DNA of 64,000 bases from Streptomyces sp. NRRL B-1347 (GCF_000720325.1 NZ_JOJM01000031.1:62001-126000); one strand, 5' to 3'; shown: positions 1-22,300, counted from the stretch's first letter. Numbers and translations: made by a program. The notes: generated by a model from the sequence alone, not told the origin.

Positions 1-3000
1 GCCGCGGGCCGTGCCGAGGCCGCCGCGCGCCTGGCCGCCATCGCACAGGACGGGCCCGAGGGGCAGGGCGAGCACACCGCGCTCGGCACCGCCACGGCGC
101 GCGACCGCGTCACGTTCGTCTTCCCCGGCCAGGGCTCCCAGTGGCCGGGCATGGCGGCCGAACTGATGAGCTCCTCGCCGGTGTTCGGGGAGTCCATCGA
201 GGCCTGCGCCGCCGCCCTGGCCCCGCACGTCGACTGGTCGCTGACGAAGGTGCTGCGCGGCGAGTCCGGCGCGCCGACCCTGGAGCGCGTCGACGTCGTC
301 CAGCCCGCGCTGTTCGCGGTGATGGTCTCGCTCGCGGCGCTGTGGCGGTCCTTCGGCGTGGAACCCGCCGCGGTCGTCGGCCACTCCCAGGGGGAGATCG
401 CCGCCGCCCACGTCGCGGGCGCGCTCTCGCTGCAGGACGCCGCGCGCATCGTGGCCGTGCGCAGCCGCGCCCTGCGGGTCCTGTCGGGACGCGGCGGCAT
501 GGTCTCCGTCGTGGCCCCCGTCGACCAGGTGCGGCGCGGCCTGGCGCCGTGGGACGGCGCCGTGTCCGTCGCGGCCGTCAACGGGCCCCGCTCCGTGGTC
601 GTCTCCGGCGAGTCCGCCGCCCTGGACGCGGCCATGGCGGCCTTCGAGCGGGACGGCGTGCGCGTGCGCCGCATCCCGGTGGACTACGCCTCGCACTCCG
701 CGCAGGTCGAGGAGATCCGCGACACCCTCGTCGAGGCCCTGTCCGGCATCCGGCCGCGCCCGGCCACCGTGCCGTTCCACTCGACGGTGACCGGCGAACC
801 CATCGACACCACCACCCTTGACCCCACGTACTGGGTGAACAACCTGCGCGACACCGTCCAGTTCCACCGCACCGTCAGCAGGCTGCTCGCCACGGGGCAC
901 ACCACCTACATCGAGATGAGCCCGCACCCGGTGCTCACCATCGGCATCCAGGAGACCGCCGAGGCCGCCGATGACGCCGCCGCCCAGGACGCCCTGACCG
1001 TCGAGTCGCTGCGGCGCAACGAGGGCGGCACCAAGCGGTTCCTGACCGCGGTCGCCGAGGCCCACGCCCACGGGGTCGCCGTCGACTGGACGCCCGCCTT
1101 CGCGCACACCGCGCCGCGCCTGACCGACGTACCGACGTACGCCTTCCAGCGGCGCCGCTACTGGCTGGAGGACGCCGCCCCGCCGGTGGCGGACGTGGCG
1201 GCGGCCGGGCTCGACGGCGTCGACCACCCGCTCCTTGGCGCCGCCGTGCCGCTGGCGGACGGCAGCGGCGCCACCCTGTTCACCGGGAGCGCGTCCGCGC
1301 ACACCCACCCGTGGCTCGCCGACCACGCCGTCGCCGACGTCCTGGTCGTCCCGGGCACCGCGCTCGTGGAGGCCGTCCTGCACGCCGGGGCGCAGACGGG
1401 CTGCGACACCCTGGAGGAGCTGGTCCTCCAAGCCCCGCTGATCCTGCCCGAACAAGGCGCCGTGCGCCTCCAGTTGAGCCTGTCCGGACCCGACGGGGCC
1501 GGGCGGCGCGAGGTCGCCTTCTCCTCGCGGGCGCACGACGCGGGCGCCGACGAACCGTGGACCCGGCACGCCGGCGGCACCCTGGCGCCGACCGCCCAGC
1601 AGGCCGCCGCACCGCCCGCCAACTGGCCGCCCGCCGGGGCCGAAGAGGTCGAACTCGACGACTGCTACCGCGAGCTGGCCAAGAACGGGCTCCACTACGG
1701 CGCCGCCCTGCAAGGCCTGCGCCGCTGCTGGCGCCTGGACGACGAGTTGTACGCGGAGGCCGAACTCCCGCAGGCCGCGGGCGGCACCGACCGCTACGGC
1801 CTGCACCCCGCCCTGTTCGACGCCGCCCTGCACGCCGCGGCCCTGCCCGGCGGGCCCGGCACCGGCGACGACCGCGCGACCCGGCTGCCGTTCTCCTGGA
1901 CCGGCGTCACCCTGCACGCCACCGGCGCCGCCCGGCTGCGCGCCCGCATCCGCCGCACCGGCCCCGACACCCTGACGCTGACCGCCACCGACCCCGCGGG
2001 CCGCCCGGTCGTCACCGTCGACGCCCTGGGGATGCGCCCGGTGACCGCCCAGGCCCTGCGCCGGGCCGCGGCCCTGTCCGACGCCTCGCTGCTGCGCCTG
2101 CAATGGCGGCCCGCACCGCCGCCCGCGCAGCCCGCGCCCGCGGTCTCGCACTGGGCCTGGATCGGCCCCGACGACACCGACGCCATCGACGACCCCTTTG
2201 CCGCACGGGGCATCACCCGCACCACGCACTCCGACGTCGCCGCCCTGTGCGCCGCGCTCGCCGCAGGCGCCGCCACACCCGACGTCGTCGTCCTCGCCGA
2301 ACCCGCCACCCCCGACGGCACCGACCGGGCCGCCGCCGCCCACCTGGCCGTGCACCGGGCCCTGGCCGCCGTGCAGGACTGGTCGGCCGACGACCGCCTC
2401 GCCCGCACCCGCCTGACCGTGCTCACCCAGGACGCGGTCGCCGCCGCCCCCGGCGCGGCACCCGACCCCGCCCTTGCCGCCGTCTGGGGCCTGATCCGCT
2501 CGGGCCAGGCGGAACACCCCGGCCGCGTCACCCTGGTGGACCTGGACGGCACCGCCGCCTCCCGGGCCGCGCTGCCCGCCGCCGTGGACAGCGCCCACTC
2601 CCAGCTCGCCGTGCGCGACGGAACCCTGCTCACCCCGCACCTCACCCGCCTCTCCGCCCGGCCCGGCGACGCACCGGCCTGGCGCACCGACGGCACCGTC
2701 CTGGTCACCGGCGGCCTCGGCACCCTCGGCCGACTCCTGGTCCGGCACCTGGTGGCGACGCACGGACTGCGCCGCCTGACCGTCGTGGCGCGCTCCGGCG
2801 AAGCGGGCGCGGCCGAGTTCCTGCGCGAGATGCGCGCCCAAGGCGCCGAACTCCACGTGGTGGCGGGCGACGCGGGCGACCGCGACGTCCTGGCCGGTGC
2901 CCTGGCGTCGATCCCCGCCGACCGCCCGCTGACCGCCGTCGTGCACCTGGCGGGCACCCTGGACGACGGCGTCCTGTCCGCGCAGACACCCGAGCGCGTC

Positions 3001-3909
3001 GACCGCGTCCTGCGCCCCAAGGCGGACGCGGCCTGGCACCTGCACGAACTGACCGCGCGAACCGGCGTGCCCCTGGTGGCCTACTCGTCCGTGTCCAGCG
3101 TCCTCGGCCCGGCCGGACAGGCCGCCTACGCGGCGGCGAACGCGTTCGTGGACGCCCTCGTCACCCGCCGCCACGCCACCGGCACCCCCGGACTCGCCCT
3201 CGGCTGGGGCCTGTGGAGCGCACGCTCCGGCCTCACCGGCGACCTCGCGGACACCGACGTACGCCGCATCACCCGCACCGGCATCAAACCCCTCTCCAGT
3301 GACCAGGGCCTCGCCCTGTTCGACCTCGCCCGCACCACCGGCGAACCCGTCGTCCTCCCCCTGCCGCTGGACGCCACCACCCTCCACGACAGCACCACCG
3401 ACGACGTGCCACCCCTGCTCCGCACCCTCGCCCGCACCCCGGTGCGACGCACCACCGCCGACACCGCGGAGGCGCCCGGCGAGGACTCCCTGGCCGAACG
3501 GCTCGGGCGCCTGTCCGTGCCCGAGCAGGACGAGCTCCTGCTGGACCTGGTCCGCGGCCACGTCGCCGCCGTCCTCGGCTACGACGACCCGAGGACCGTC
3601 GGCGAGCGGCGCCCCTTCACCGACATCGGCTTCGACTCGCTGCGCGCCCTGCAACTGCGCAACCGGCTCGGCGGCGCCACCGGACTCCGCCTCTCGGCCA
3701 CGCTCGTCTTCGACTACCCCACGCCGCTCGCCCTCGGACAGCAACTGCGCGCCCTGCTCGTACCGGACGCGGGGGACGAACACGCGCCGCCGCCACGGCC
3801 CGACGCCACGCGCGAGCGGCCCGGCGCGGACGAGGCGGCCCTGGCCCGGCTCGGTTCGGCCTCCCGGGAAGAGGTCTTCGACCTCATCGACGACATGCTC
3901 GCCGAGTAG
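1..3909 (+). CDS. norA: Type I PKS, 3' part: AT(methylmalonyl)-DH-KR-ACP (NorA/AurA-like)
   Basis: The reading frame is open from base 1, so the start and the KS lie upstream of the window. The AT begins near residue 38 (VFPGQGSQW), has its GHSQG serine at residue 129, and carries YASH near residue 229, the signature of methylmalonyl-CoA choice. A DH follows (about residues 405-690) with HAVADVLVVP, in which the usual Gly of HxxxGxxxxP is Asp, and a DAALH second motif. The KR has a GGLGTLG cofactor site, LDD (B-type) and the YAAAN catalytic Tyr/Asn. The ACP has GFDSL, and an acidic C-terminal docking tail ends the protein. In the neoaureothin pathway the first extension subunit has this composition and is used iteratively. 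That identity is inferred from the order of all modules, not from a search. Confidence 0.85.
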   Translation, partial: AAGRAEAAARLAAIAQDGPEGQGEHTALGTATARDRVTFVFPGQGSQWPGMAAELMSSSPVFGESIEACAAALAPHVDWSLTKVLRGESGAPTLERVDVVQPALFAVMVSLAALWRSFGVEPAAVVGHSQGEIAAAHVAGALSLQDAARIVAVRSRALRVLSGRGGMVSVVAPVDQVRRGLAPWDGAVSVAAVNGPRSVVVSGESAALDAAMAAFERDGVRVRRIPVDYASHSAQVEEIRDTLVEALSGIRPRPATVPFHSTVTGEPIDTTTLDPTYWVNNLRDTVQFHRTVSRLLATGHTTYIEMSPHPVLTIGIQETAEAADDAAAQDALTVESLRRNEGGTKRFLTAVAEAHAHGVAVDWTPAFAHTAPRLTDVPTYAFQRRRYWLEDAAPPVADVAAAGLDGVDHPLLGAAVPLADGSGATLFTGSASAHTHPWLADHAVADVLVVPGTALVEAVLHAGAQTGCDTLEELVLQAPLILPEQGAVRLQLSLSGPDGAGRREVAFSSRAHDAGADEPWTRHAGGTLAPTAQQAAAPPANWPPAGAEEVELDDCYRELAKNGLHYGAALQGLRRCWRLDDELYAEAELPQAAGGTDRYGLHPALFDAALHAAALPGGPGTGDDRATRLPFSWTGVTLHATGAARLRARIRRTGPDTLTLTATDPAGRPVVTVDALGMRPVTAQALRRAAALSDASLLRLQWRPAPPPAQPAPAVSHWAWIGPDDTDAIDDPFAARGITRTTHSDVAALCAALAAGAATPDVVVLAEPATPDGTDRAAAAHLAVHRALAAVQDWSADDRLARTRLTVLTQDAVAAAPGAAPDPALAAVWGLIRSGQAEHPGRVTLVDLDGTAASRAALPAAVDSAHSQLAVRDGTLLTPHLTRLSARPGDAPAWRTDGTVLVTGGLGTLGRLLVRHLVATHGLRRLTVVARSGEAGAAEFLREMRAQGAELHVVAGDAGDRDVLAGALASIPADRPLTAVVHLAGTLDDGVLSAQTPERVDRVLRPKADAAWHLHELTARTGVPLVAYSSVSSVLGPAGQAAYAAANAFVDALVTRRHATGTPGLALGWGLWSARSGLTGDLADTDVRRITRTGIKPLSSDQGLALFDLARTTGEPVVLPLPLDATTLHDSTTDDVPPLLRTLARTPVRRTTADTAEAPGEDSLAERLGRLSVPEQDELLLDLVRGHVAAVLGYDDPRTVGERRPFTDIGFDSLRALQLRNRLGGATGLRLSATLVFDYPTPLALGQQLRALLVPDAGDEHAPPPRPDATRERPGADEAALARLGSASREEVFDLIDDMLAE

Positions 3910-3990
3910 GCCCCGGGCGCCCCGCCCGCCACCGCCTCCGTCTTCGCCCCCGCCACGATCCGGTCCCGCTCGAACCGAGAAGGAAGCTCG

Positions 3991-6084
3991 ATGCGCGCGC
4001 TGTTGATCGACAACTACGACTCCTACACCTACAACCTGTTCCAGCTCCTCGCCCAGGTGTACGGCAAGGAACCGACGGTCCTCGTCAACGACGACCCGGC
4101 GTGGGCCAAGCACGACCCGGCGGCGTTCGACTGCGTCGTGATCTCACCCGGGCCCGGCCGCCCCCAGCGCCCCACCGACCTCGGCTTCTGCCAGGAGGTC
4201 CTGGAGCGCTGGCAGGACGTGCCGGTGCTCGGGGTGTGCCTGGGGCACCAGGCGATCGCCCACCACTACGGCGGCCGCGTCGAGCCCGGCACGCCCCGGC
4301 ACGGCCATCTGACCCGGGTCCGCCACGGCGGCGAGGACCTGTTCGACGGCCTGCCCCAGCAGTTCACCGCGGTGCGCTACCACTCGCTGCGGGTCGTCGA
4401 GCCGCTGCCCGACGCGCTGCGGGCCACGGCCTGGGCGGAGGACGGCACCGTGATGGCGCTGCGGCACCGCACCCTGCCGCGCTGGGGCCTCCAGTTCCAC
4501 CCGGAGTCCGTCGCGAGCGAGTGGGGCGCCCAGCTCCTGCGCAACTTCGCGGAACTCATAGGCGGCCACTACGCCGCCGCGCCGCCGGAGCGGGCCAGCT
4601 GGTCCCCGCCCCTCGACGGCACCCCGAGCCCCCACCTGGAGGCCGTGGTCGAGGTCGTCGACCGGGCCGTCGACACCGAGGCCCTCTTCACCTCGCGCTA
4701 CGCCGACAGCGCCTGCTCCTTCTGGCTCGACAGCAGCGCGCCCGGCGTCGGCCCGGCCCGCTTCTCCTTCCTCGGCGACACCGCGGGCCCGCTCGCCGAG
4801 ACCCTCACCTACCGCACCGGCGACACCTCGGTGACGGTCCGCGACGCCACCGGCGAACGCGCCGAGCTCGGCACCATATTCGAGGTGCTCCAGGACCGGC
4901 TGCGCACCCGCGGCCTCACCGCGCCGGACCTGCCCTTCGACCTCAACGGCGGCTACGTCGGCTACTTCGGCTACGAACTCAAGGGGGAGTGCGGCAGCCC
5001 GAACGCGCACAGCGCCGAGACCCCCGACGCCGCCTGGATGTTCGCCGACCGCCTCGTCGCCGTGGACCACCTGGAGGACAAGACCTACGTCCTGGCCCTG
5101 AGCACCCGCGCGGCGAACGCCCTCGACGGCGCCCGCGCCTGGGTCAAGGACACGGCGCACGAGGTCCGCTCGCTGCCCGACGCGGCCCCCGCCCCGGCCC
5201 CGGCACCGGTGTCCGGGGCGCCGTCGGACCGGGCCGTCCTCAGCCGCGACCGGGCCGCGTACGTCGACGACATCGAGGACTGCCTCGACCAGCTGCGCAG
5301 CGGCGAGAGCTACGAGATCTGCCTGACCAACCGGGTCCGCCTGCCACCCCTGAAGGACCCGCTCGCCTACCACCTGAAGCTCCGCGGCCTCAACCCCGCG
5401 CCGTACGCCGCCTATCTGCGCCTCGGCGACGTCAGCGTCGTCTGCTCGTCCCCGGAGCGGTTCCTGCGCGTCGAACGCGACGGCACGGTGGAGAGCAAGC
5501 CCATCAAGGGCACGGCCCCCCGGGGCGCGGACCCGGTGAGCGACGAGGCGCTGCGCCGCTCCCTGGCCGCTTCGGCGAAGACCAGGGCCGAGAACCTCAT
5601 GATCGTCGACCTGCTCCGCAACGACCTCGGCCGGGTCTGCGAGGTGGGCTCCGTCGGCGTCCCCGCGTACATGGTCACCGAGTCGTACGCCACGGTGCAC
5701 CAGCTCGTCACGACGGTCCGCGGCCGCCTGCGGCACGACGTGGACCCCGTCGCCTGCGTCCGGGCGTGCTTCCCCGGCGGCTCGATGACCGGCGCCCCGA
5801 AGCTGCGGACGATGGCCATCATCGACCGCCTCGAACAGGAGGCCCGCGGCATCTACTCGGGCACCATCGGCTACTTCGGGCTCTGCGGCGGCGCGGACCT
5901 CAACATCGTGATCCGCACGGCGGTGACCTCCGCCACCGGCACGGTCATCGGCGCGGGCGGCGCGATCGTCCTGGACTCGGACCCGGACGACGAATTCGAC
6001 GAGGTGCTCCTCAAGGGCCACGCCCTGGTGCGGGCGCACGCCCAGCTCGACGCCGTCGACGAGCCGGAGCGGGGCACGCCGTGA
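3991..6084 (+). CDS. pabAB: Fused aminodeoxychorismate synthase PabA-PabB
   Basis: 697 aa. It converts chorismate and glutamine to 4-amino-4-deoxychorismate, the first step to p-aminobenzoate. The N-terminal class I amidotransferase has nucleophile Cys83 in GVCLGHQ and His170/Glu172 in LQFHPES. The C-terminal chorismate-binding half has PIKGT with Lys506, the residue that marks PabB rather than anthranilate synthase (PIAGT), and FPGGSMTGAPK. The start is ATG preceded by GAAGGA. It lies 81 nt after the first PKS and overlaps pabC by 4 nt (GTGA). A dedicated copy inside a PKS cluster implies a p-aminobenzoate-derived starter unit, as in aureothin, neoaureothin and candicidin. The AurG/NorG proteins of the first two pathways have this role. 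Confidence 0.95.
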   Translation: MRALLIDNYDSYTYNLFQLLAQVYGKEPTVLVNDDPAWAKHDPAAFDCVVISPGPGRPQRPTDLGFCQEVLERWQDVPVLGVCLGHQAIAHHYGGRVEPGTPRHGHLTRVRHGGEDLFDGLPQQFTAVRYHSLRVVEPLPDALRATAWAEDGTVMALRHRTLPRWGLQFHPESVASEWGAQLLRNFAELIGGHYAAAPPERASWSPPLDGTPSPHLEAVVEVVDRAVDTEALFTSRYADSACSFWLDSSAPGVGPARFSFLGDTAGPLAETLTYRTGDTSVTVRDATGERAELGTIFEVLQDRLRTRGLTAPDLPFDLNGGYVGYFGYELKGECGSPNAHSAETPDAAWMFADRLVAVDHLEDKTYVLALSTRAANALDGARAWVKDTAHEVRSLPDAAPAPAPAPVSGAPSDRAVLSRDRAAYVDDIEDCLDQLRSGESYEICLTNRVRLPPLKDPLAYHLKLRGLNPAPYAAYLRLGDVSVVCSSPERFLRVERDGTVESKPIKGTAPRGADPVSDEALRRSLAASAKTRAENLMIVDLLRNDLGRVCEVGSVGVPAYMVTESYATVHQLVTTVRGRLRHDVDPVACVRACFPGGSMTGAPKLRTMAIIDRLEQEARGIYSGTIGYFGLCGGADLNIVIRTAVTSATGTVIGAGGAIVLDSDPDDEFDEVLLKGHALVRAHAQLDAVDEPERGTP

Positions 6085-6950
6085 CGGCCCCGGACACCGC
6101 AGCGACCCCGGCGCCCGCGCCCCGGGCCTCCGTGGCCGTCACCCGCCTCGACGGCAGCCCCGCGACCCCCGGCGACCTGGCCGCCCTCGCCCTGTACAAC
6201 TACGGCCACTTCACCACCCTGCGCGTCGAGCGGGGCCGCGTGCGCGGGCTCGGCCTGCACCTGCGGCGCCTCGCCGACGACTGCCGCACGCTCTTCGGCA
6301 CGGACCCGGACACCGTCGGCCGCCTCACCGAAGGGGTCCGGGCCGCGCTGCGCCGCGTCGCCCGCGCCCACGAGGCGCCCCTGACGGTGCGGGTGACCGT
6401 GTGCGCCGAGGACACGACCCTCGAAGGGCCCGGCACGACCGCCCCGACCGCGCTGCTCAGCACCCGGCCCGCGGCCGCCGCCGCGCCGCCACCGCTGCGG
6501 CTGACCACCGCCACGTACGTACGGGAGCTGCCGGAGGTGAAGCACACCGGACTGTTCGGCACGCTGCGTCTGCGCGCGGACGTGCGGCGGCGCGGCTTCG
6601 ACGACGCCCTGCTGCTCGACCACGACGGCCACGTCCTGGAAGGCACCACCTGGAACATCTGCTTCTGGGACGGCACCCGGCTGCTGTGGCCCCGGGGCCG
6701 CTGTCTGCCCGGCGTGACCGCGCGCCTGCTGCGGGAGGCGGCCGCGGGGGCCGGGCTGCCCGTCGGTGACGCGCACCTCACCCGGGGCGGACTCGGCTCG
6801 CTGCGGGCCGCGTTCGCGACCAACGCGGCCTTCGGGGTGCGGCCCGTCGCCTCCGTCGACGAGGTGCTCTTCGCCCCGGACCCGGACGTCACCGCCCTGA
6901 CCGCCACGCTCACCGACCGGTACGCCGACGTACCCGCGGAACCCCTCTAA
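6081..6950 (+). CDS. pabC: 4-amino-4-deoxychorismate lyase
   Basis: 289 aa, class IV PLP-enzyme fold. It removes pyruvate from aminodeoxychorismate to give p-aminobenzoate. The PLP lysine is probably Lys154 (PEVKHTG). The conserved acidic residue is Glu187 in VLEGTTWN, and RGFDDALLLD precedes it as in this family. The start is GTG at 6081, overlapping the pabAB stop in GTGA, so translation is probably coupled. The context with pabAB decides between a lyase and a branched-chain aminotransferase, which share the fold. Having both pab genes makes starter supply independent of primary folate metabolism. Confidence 0.88.
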   Translation: MTAPDTAATPAPAPRASVAVTRLDGSPATPGDLAALALYNYGHFTTLRVERGRVRGLGLHLRRLADDCRTLFGTDPDTVGRLTEGVRAALRRVARAHEAPLTVRVTVCAEDTTLEGPGTTAPTALLSTRPAAAAAPPPLRLTTATYVRELPEVKHTGLFGTLRLRADVRRRGFDDALLLDHDGHVLEGTTWNICFWDGTRLLWPRGRCLPGVTARLLREAAAGAGLPVGDAHLTRGGLGSLRAAFATNAAFGVRPVASVDEVLFAPDPDVTALTATLTDRYADVPAEPL

Positions 6951-7130
6951 CGAGCGCCCCCTTCAAGATCCAAGCCGACTTCAAGAAGGCGCCAAGAGCC
7001 CCTGCGCAGAATGCGGTGCGGCAGCGCACCCCGCCCCGAGCAGCGCCCCGCCCCGAGCAGCACCACGCCCCGCGAAGCCCTCCCGCCCTCCGAAGCACCC
7101 GCCTCCCGAACCGCGAGAAGAGGACCGAGC

Positions 7131-8363
7131 ATGACGACCGTCGAAGAGACCGAGACAGCCTGGGAGAACCTGCCGTTCCTGGACATCACCGATCCGGCGT
7201 TCGTCTGGGACTCCGCCGAGGTCGCCGAGGCCAGGGAGCGCTCCTGGATCGCGGGCACCCCCCTCGGCCTGCTGGTGCTCCGCTACGCCGAGGCGCACAG
7301 CCTGTCCCGCGACCCGCGCCTGGTCTCCGGCTTCCGCGAGGTCGTCGACCTCGTCGGGCCCTCCGAAGGCCTGGTGCGCGAGTTCATGCGCGACTTCATG
7401 CAGAGCCTGGAAGGGCCCGACCACCGCCGGCTGCGCGGCCTGGTCACGCACGGCTTCACCTCCCGGCGCATCAACGCCCTGAAGCCCTTCATCCGCGCCA
7501 CCGCCGAGCGCCTCGCCGACGAACTCGCGGCGACCGGGGGCGAGTGCGAGTTCGTGTCCGCCTACGCCGACCCGCTGCCCGCCGCCGTGGTCTGCGAGAT
7601 GCTCGGCTTCCCGCCGGAGGACCACGCCGTCGTCGGCCGCTGGTGCAAGAACACCAACCTGGTCCTCGCGCTCGGCCCCGACCAGAGCCGCGTCTCCGAG
7701 GTCGAGGAGGGCCTCGCGGGCATGTACGGCTACTTCGAGAAGGTCGTGCAGAAGCTCAAGGAGAACCCCGGCGACGACCTGTTCTCCGACATCCTGCGCG
7801 CCCAGCGGGACGACGACGCGCTGGACGACCGCGAGCTGCGCACTCTGATAGCGACCCTCCTGGTCGCCGGGTACCAGACCACGAGCCACCAGATCGGCCA
7901 CGCCATGGTGGCGTTCTCCGAGCACCCCGAGCAGTGGGCGCTGCTGCGCGAGCGGCCCGAACTCGCGCCCCAGGCGGTCGAGGAGGTGCTGCGCTGGTGC
8001 CCGACCACGACCGTGGTCGCCACCAAGGCGGCGGCCGAGACCTTCACCTACAACGACCTGCTCATCCCGGCCGGGACCCCGGTGTGGCTGTGCGCGCACT
8101 CCGCGCAGCGCGACCCCCTGGTCTTCGAGGACGGCGACCGCTTCGACATCACCGTCGAGCGCAAGCCGGGCACCCTGGCCTTCGGCGGCGGCACGCACTT
8201 CTGCCTGGGCGCGGCCCTCGCCCGCCTCGAAATGGCCGAAGCGCTCGTGGCGTTGACGGCCCGCCTCGACGCCCCCCAGGTCACCGGGCCGATCACTTGG
8301 CGGCCCTCGACCGGCGTCTCCGGGCCCGACGCGCTGCCGCTGCGCTTCGGCGCCGCACAGTGA
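7131..8363 (+). CDS. norH: Cytochrome P450 (AurH/NorH-like, probable tetrahydrofuran-forming)
   Basis: 410 aa. The heme ligand is Cys358 in FGGGTHFCLG and the K-helix ExxR is Glu285-Arg288. The I-helix reads AGYQTT, with Gln where most P450s have Asp or Glu. The ATG at 7131 follows GAGAAGAGG; an upstream in-frame ATG at 7011 has no good ribosome site. It sits between pabC and the second PKS. In aureothin biosynthesis the P450 AurH oxidises a methyl and a methylene carbon to close the tetrahydrofuran. Residues Phe85, Phe89 and Gln91 here fall at numbers I remember as AurH pocket positions, which supports but does not prove the match. A different tailoring oxidation is possible. Confidence 0.8.
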   Translation: MTTVEETETAWENLPFLDITDPAFVWDSAEVAEARERSWIAGTPLGLLVLRYAEAHSLSRDPRLVSGFREVVDLVGPSEGLVREFMRDFMQSLEGPDHRRLRGLVTHGFTSRRINALKPFIRATAERLADELAATGGECEFVSAYADPLPAAVVCEMLGFPPEDHAVVGRWCKNTNLVLALGPDQSRVSEVEEGLAGMYGYFEKVVQKLKENPGDDLFSDILRAQRDDDALDDRELRTLIATLLVAGYQTTSHQIGHAMVAFSEHPEQWALLRERPELAPQAVEEVLRWCPTTTVVATKAAAETFTYNDLLIPAGTPVWLCAHSAQRDPLVFEDGDRFDITVERKPGTLAFGGGTHFCLGAALARLEMAEALVALTARLDAPQVTGPITWRPSTGVSGPDALPLRFGAAQ

Positions 8364-8429
8364 CACAGCCCCGCGCCCCTTGGGGCCCGTGAGGTCCGAC
8401 ATCGTTCCGGGAAGGGCAGCACGTTCGAC

Positions 8430-19320
<10,891 letters not shown>

Positions 19321-19334
<14 letters not shown>

Positions 19335-22300
19335 CGAGAGGTTCGTCGAGGCGCTGAGGGCCTCCCTCAAGGAGGTCGAGACGCTGCGCGCCCGGAACCG
19401 GGAACTGACCGCCGCGGCCCGGGAGCCGATCGCCGTCGTGGCGATGGGCTGCCGCTACCCCGGTGGCGTGCGGTCCCCGGAGGACCTGTGGCGCCTGGTG
19501 GAGTCCGGCACCGACGCGATGTCGCCCTTCCCCGCGGACCGGGGCTGGGACACCGACGCGCTGTACGACCCCGACCCCGACCGGCCTGGCCGGACGTACG
19601 CCGTCGAAGGCGGCTTCGTCGACGGCGCCGGGGACTTCGACGCGGACCTGTTCGGCATCAGCCCGCGCGAGGCCGCCGCCATGGACCCCCAGCAGCGGCT
19701 GCTCCTGGAGACCGCGTGGGAGACCTTCGAGCGGGCGGGCGTGAACCCCGGCGCGCTGCGCGGCGAGCCCGTCGGCACGTTCATCGGCTCGGTCCTCATG
19801 ACCGTCGGCAACGGCGTCCCCGCGACCGAGGGCAGCGAGGGCCACCAGGTCACGGGCGGCGCCGCCAGCGTCCTCTCGGGCCGCCTGGCCTACGCGTTCG
19901 GCCTCGAAGGCCCGGCGATGACCGTGGACACCGCGTGCTCGGCCTCGCTCGCGGCCGTCCACCTGGCCGCGCAGTCGCTGCGCCAGCGCGAGTGCGACCT
20001 GGCCCTGGCCGGGGGCGCCGCCGTGATGGCGACGCCGGGCATCTTCGTGGAGTTCAGCAGGCAGCGGGGTCTTGCTCCGGACGGCCGGTGCAAGGCGTTC
20101 GCGGCGGCCGCGGACGGGACCGGCTGGGGCGAGGGCGTCGGGCTCGTCCTCCTTGAGCGGCTCTCCGACGCGCGGCGCAACGGGCATCCGGTGCTCGCCG
20201 TGGTGCGGCAGTCGCTCATCGCCACGTACGGGCAGGAGCGCGCCGCCGGACAGCCCCTGTGGCTGGGCTCCGTCAAGTCGAACCTGGGCCACACCCAGGG
20301 CGCGGCGGGCATCGCCGGGCTGATCAAGATGGTGATGGCGCTGCGGCACGGCGTGCTGCCCAGGACCCTGCACGTCGACGAGCCGACCCCGCACGTCGAC
20401 TGGTCGTCGGGCACCGTACGGCTGCTCACCGAGAACCGCGCCTGGCCCGAGACCGGGCGCCCGCGCCGCGCGGGCGTCTCCTCCTTCGGCATCAGCGGCA
20501 CCAACGCCCACGTGATCCTCGAACAGGCGCCTCAGGACGCCGGACCGGAGCCCGCGAGGACCGGCGCCCCGGAGCCCGCCGCACGCGCCGCGGCCCCCGG
20601 CGGCCGTGTCCCCCTCGTGGTCTCGGCCCGGGGCGAACAGGCCCTGCGGGACCAGGCCGAGCGCCTCGCCGCGCACGTCCGCGCCCGGCCCGACACCCGG
20701 CCCGCCGACCTCGGCCTGTCCCTCGCGACTTCCCGCGCCGCCCTCGACCAGCGGGCCGTGGTGTGGGCCGCCGACCGCGACGACCTGCTCACCGGACTCG
20801 CCGCCCTGGCCGCGGACCGGCCCGCGCCTGGCCTGGTGCGGGGCACGGCCGCCGACGGCGGCCTCGCGTTCCTCTTCTCCGGACAGGGCAGCCAGCGCCC
20901 CGGCATGGGGCGCGAACTGGCCGCCGCGTTCCCGGAGTTCGCCGAAGCCCTCGACGCCGCGGTTGAGCACCTGGACCCGCACCTCGAACGGCCGCTGCGC
21001 GACGTCCTGTTCGCCGCCGAGGGCACGCCGACGGCCGCGCTCCTCGAACAGACCGCGTACACCCAGCCCGCGCTGTTCGCCTACGAGGTGGCGCTGTACC
21101 GGCTGCTCACGCACTGGGGGCTCGCCCCCGGTCTGCTGCTCGGCCACTCGGTCGGCGAGCTGGCCGCCGCGCACGTCGCCGGGGTCCTCTCCCTGGAGGA
21201 CGCGTGCACCCTCGTCGCCGCGCGCGGCAGGCTGATGCAGGACGTGCCCGGCACCGGCGCGATGGCCGCGGTGCAGGCCACCGAGGAGGAGATCCGGCCG
21301 TGGCTCGCCGACCACGCGCACGACGTGGCCCTCGCCGCCGTCAACGGCCCCTCGTCCGTGGTCGTGTCCGGCGCCGAGGACGCCGTGCTCGCCATCGCCG
21401 GGCACTTCAAGGGCGAGGGCCGCCGCACGCGCCGGCTGCGCGTCAGCCACGCCTTCCACTCGCCCCAGATGGACGCGATGCTCGACGCGTTCGGGCAGGT
21501 CGCGCAGAAGCTCACCTTCCATCCGCCGGGCATCCCGATCGTCTCGGACGTCACCGGCGACATCGCGGGCGCGGAGGAGCTCTGCTCGCCCGCGTACTGG
21601 GTGCGCCACGCGCGGGCGACCGTGCGCTTCCACGACGGGGTGCGCCGCCTCGTGTCGGCGGGCGCCCGCGCCTTCGTGGAGGTGGGCCCCTCCGGGACGC
21701 TCACCGCCATGGCCCAGGACTGCCTCGCCGGGGAACCGGCGGGCACCGGCGCCGTGGTGATCCCCGTGGCGCGCTCCGGACGCCCCGAGCCCGACACCGC
21801 GCTCACGGCGCTCTCCACGGCCTTCGTCCACGGCGTACCGGCCGACTGGACCCGGTTCCTCGCCGGGGCCCGCCCGGTGGACCTGCCGACCTACCCCTTC
21901 CAGCGCCGGAGCTTCCCCTGGACCGGGTCCGGCGCCGTCGCCGACGTGACCGCCGCCGGGCTCGCCGGTCTCGAACACCCGCTGCTCAGCGCCTCCTTGG
22001 AGCTCGCCGACGCCCAGGGCCGCGTCCTGACCGGCACGCTGTCCCGGCGGACGGAGGCCTGGCTCGCGGACCACGTCATGCTGGGCTCCGTGCTGGTCCC
22101 CGGCAGCGCCGTCGTCGAGCTCGCGGTCCGCGCCGGCGCCGAGGTCGGCTGCCGCCGCCTGCTGGAACTGACGCAGGAGGCCCCGCTGGTCCTGCCCGAG
22201 CGGGGCGCCGTCCATCTCCAGGTGCGCGTCGGGCCCGAAGGCGAGCAGGGCCGCCGCACCCTCGGCGTGTACTCGCGGCCCGAGGACGCCGCGCCGGACG

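Noticed and set aside
4144..6039. Long open frame of 631 codons on the minus strand opposite pabAB
   Set aside because: It is a mirror of the GC-rich codon pattern of pabAB. It has no recognisable motif, and pabAB has all catalytic residues.
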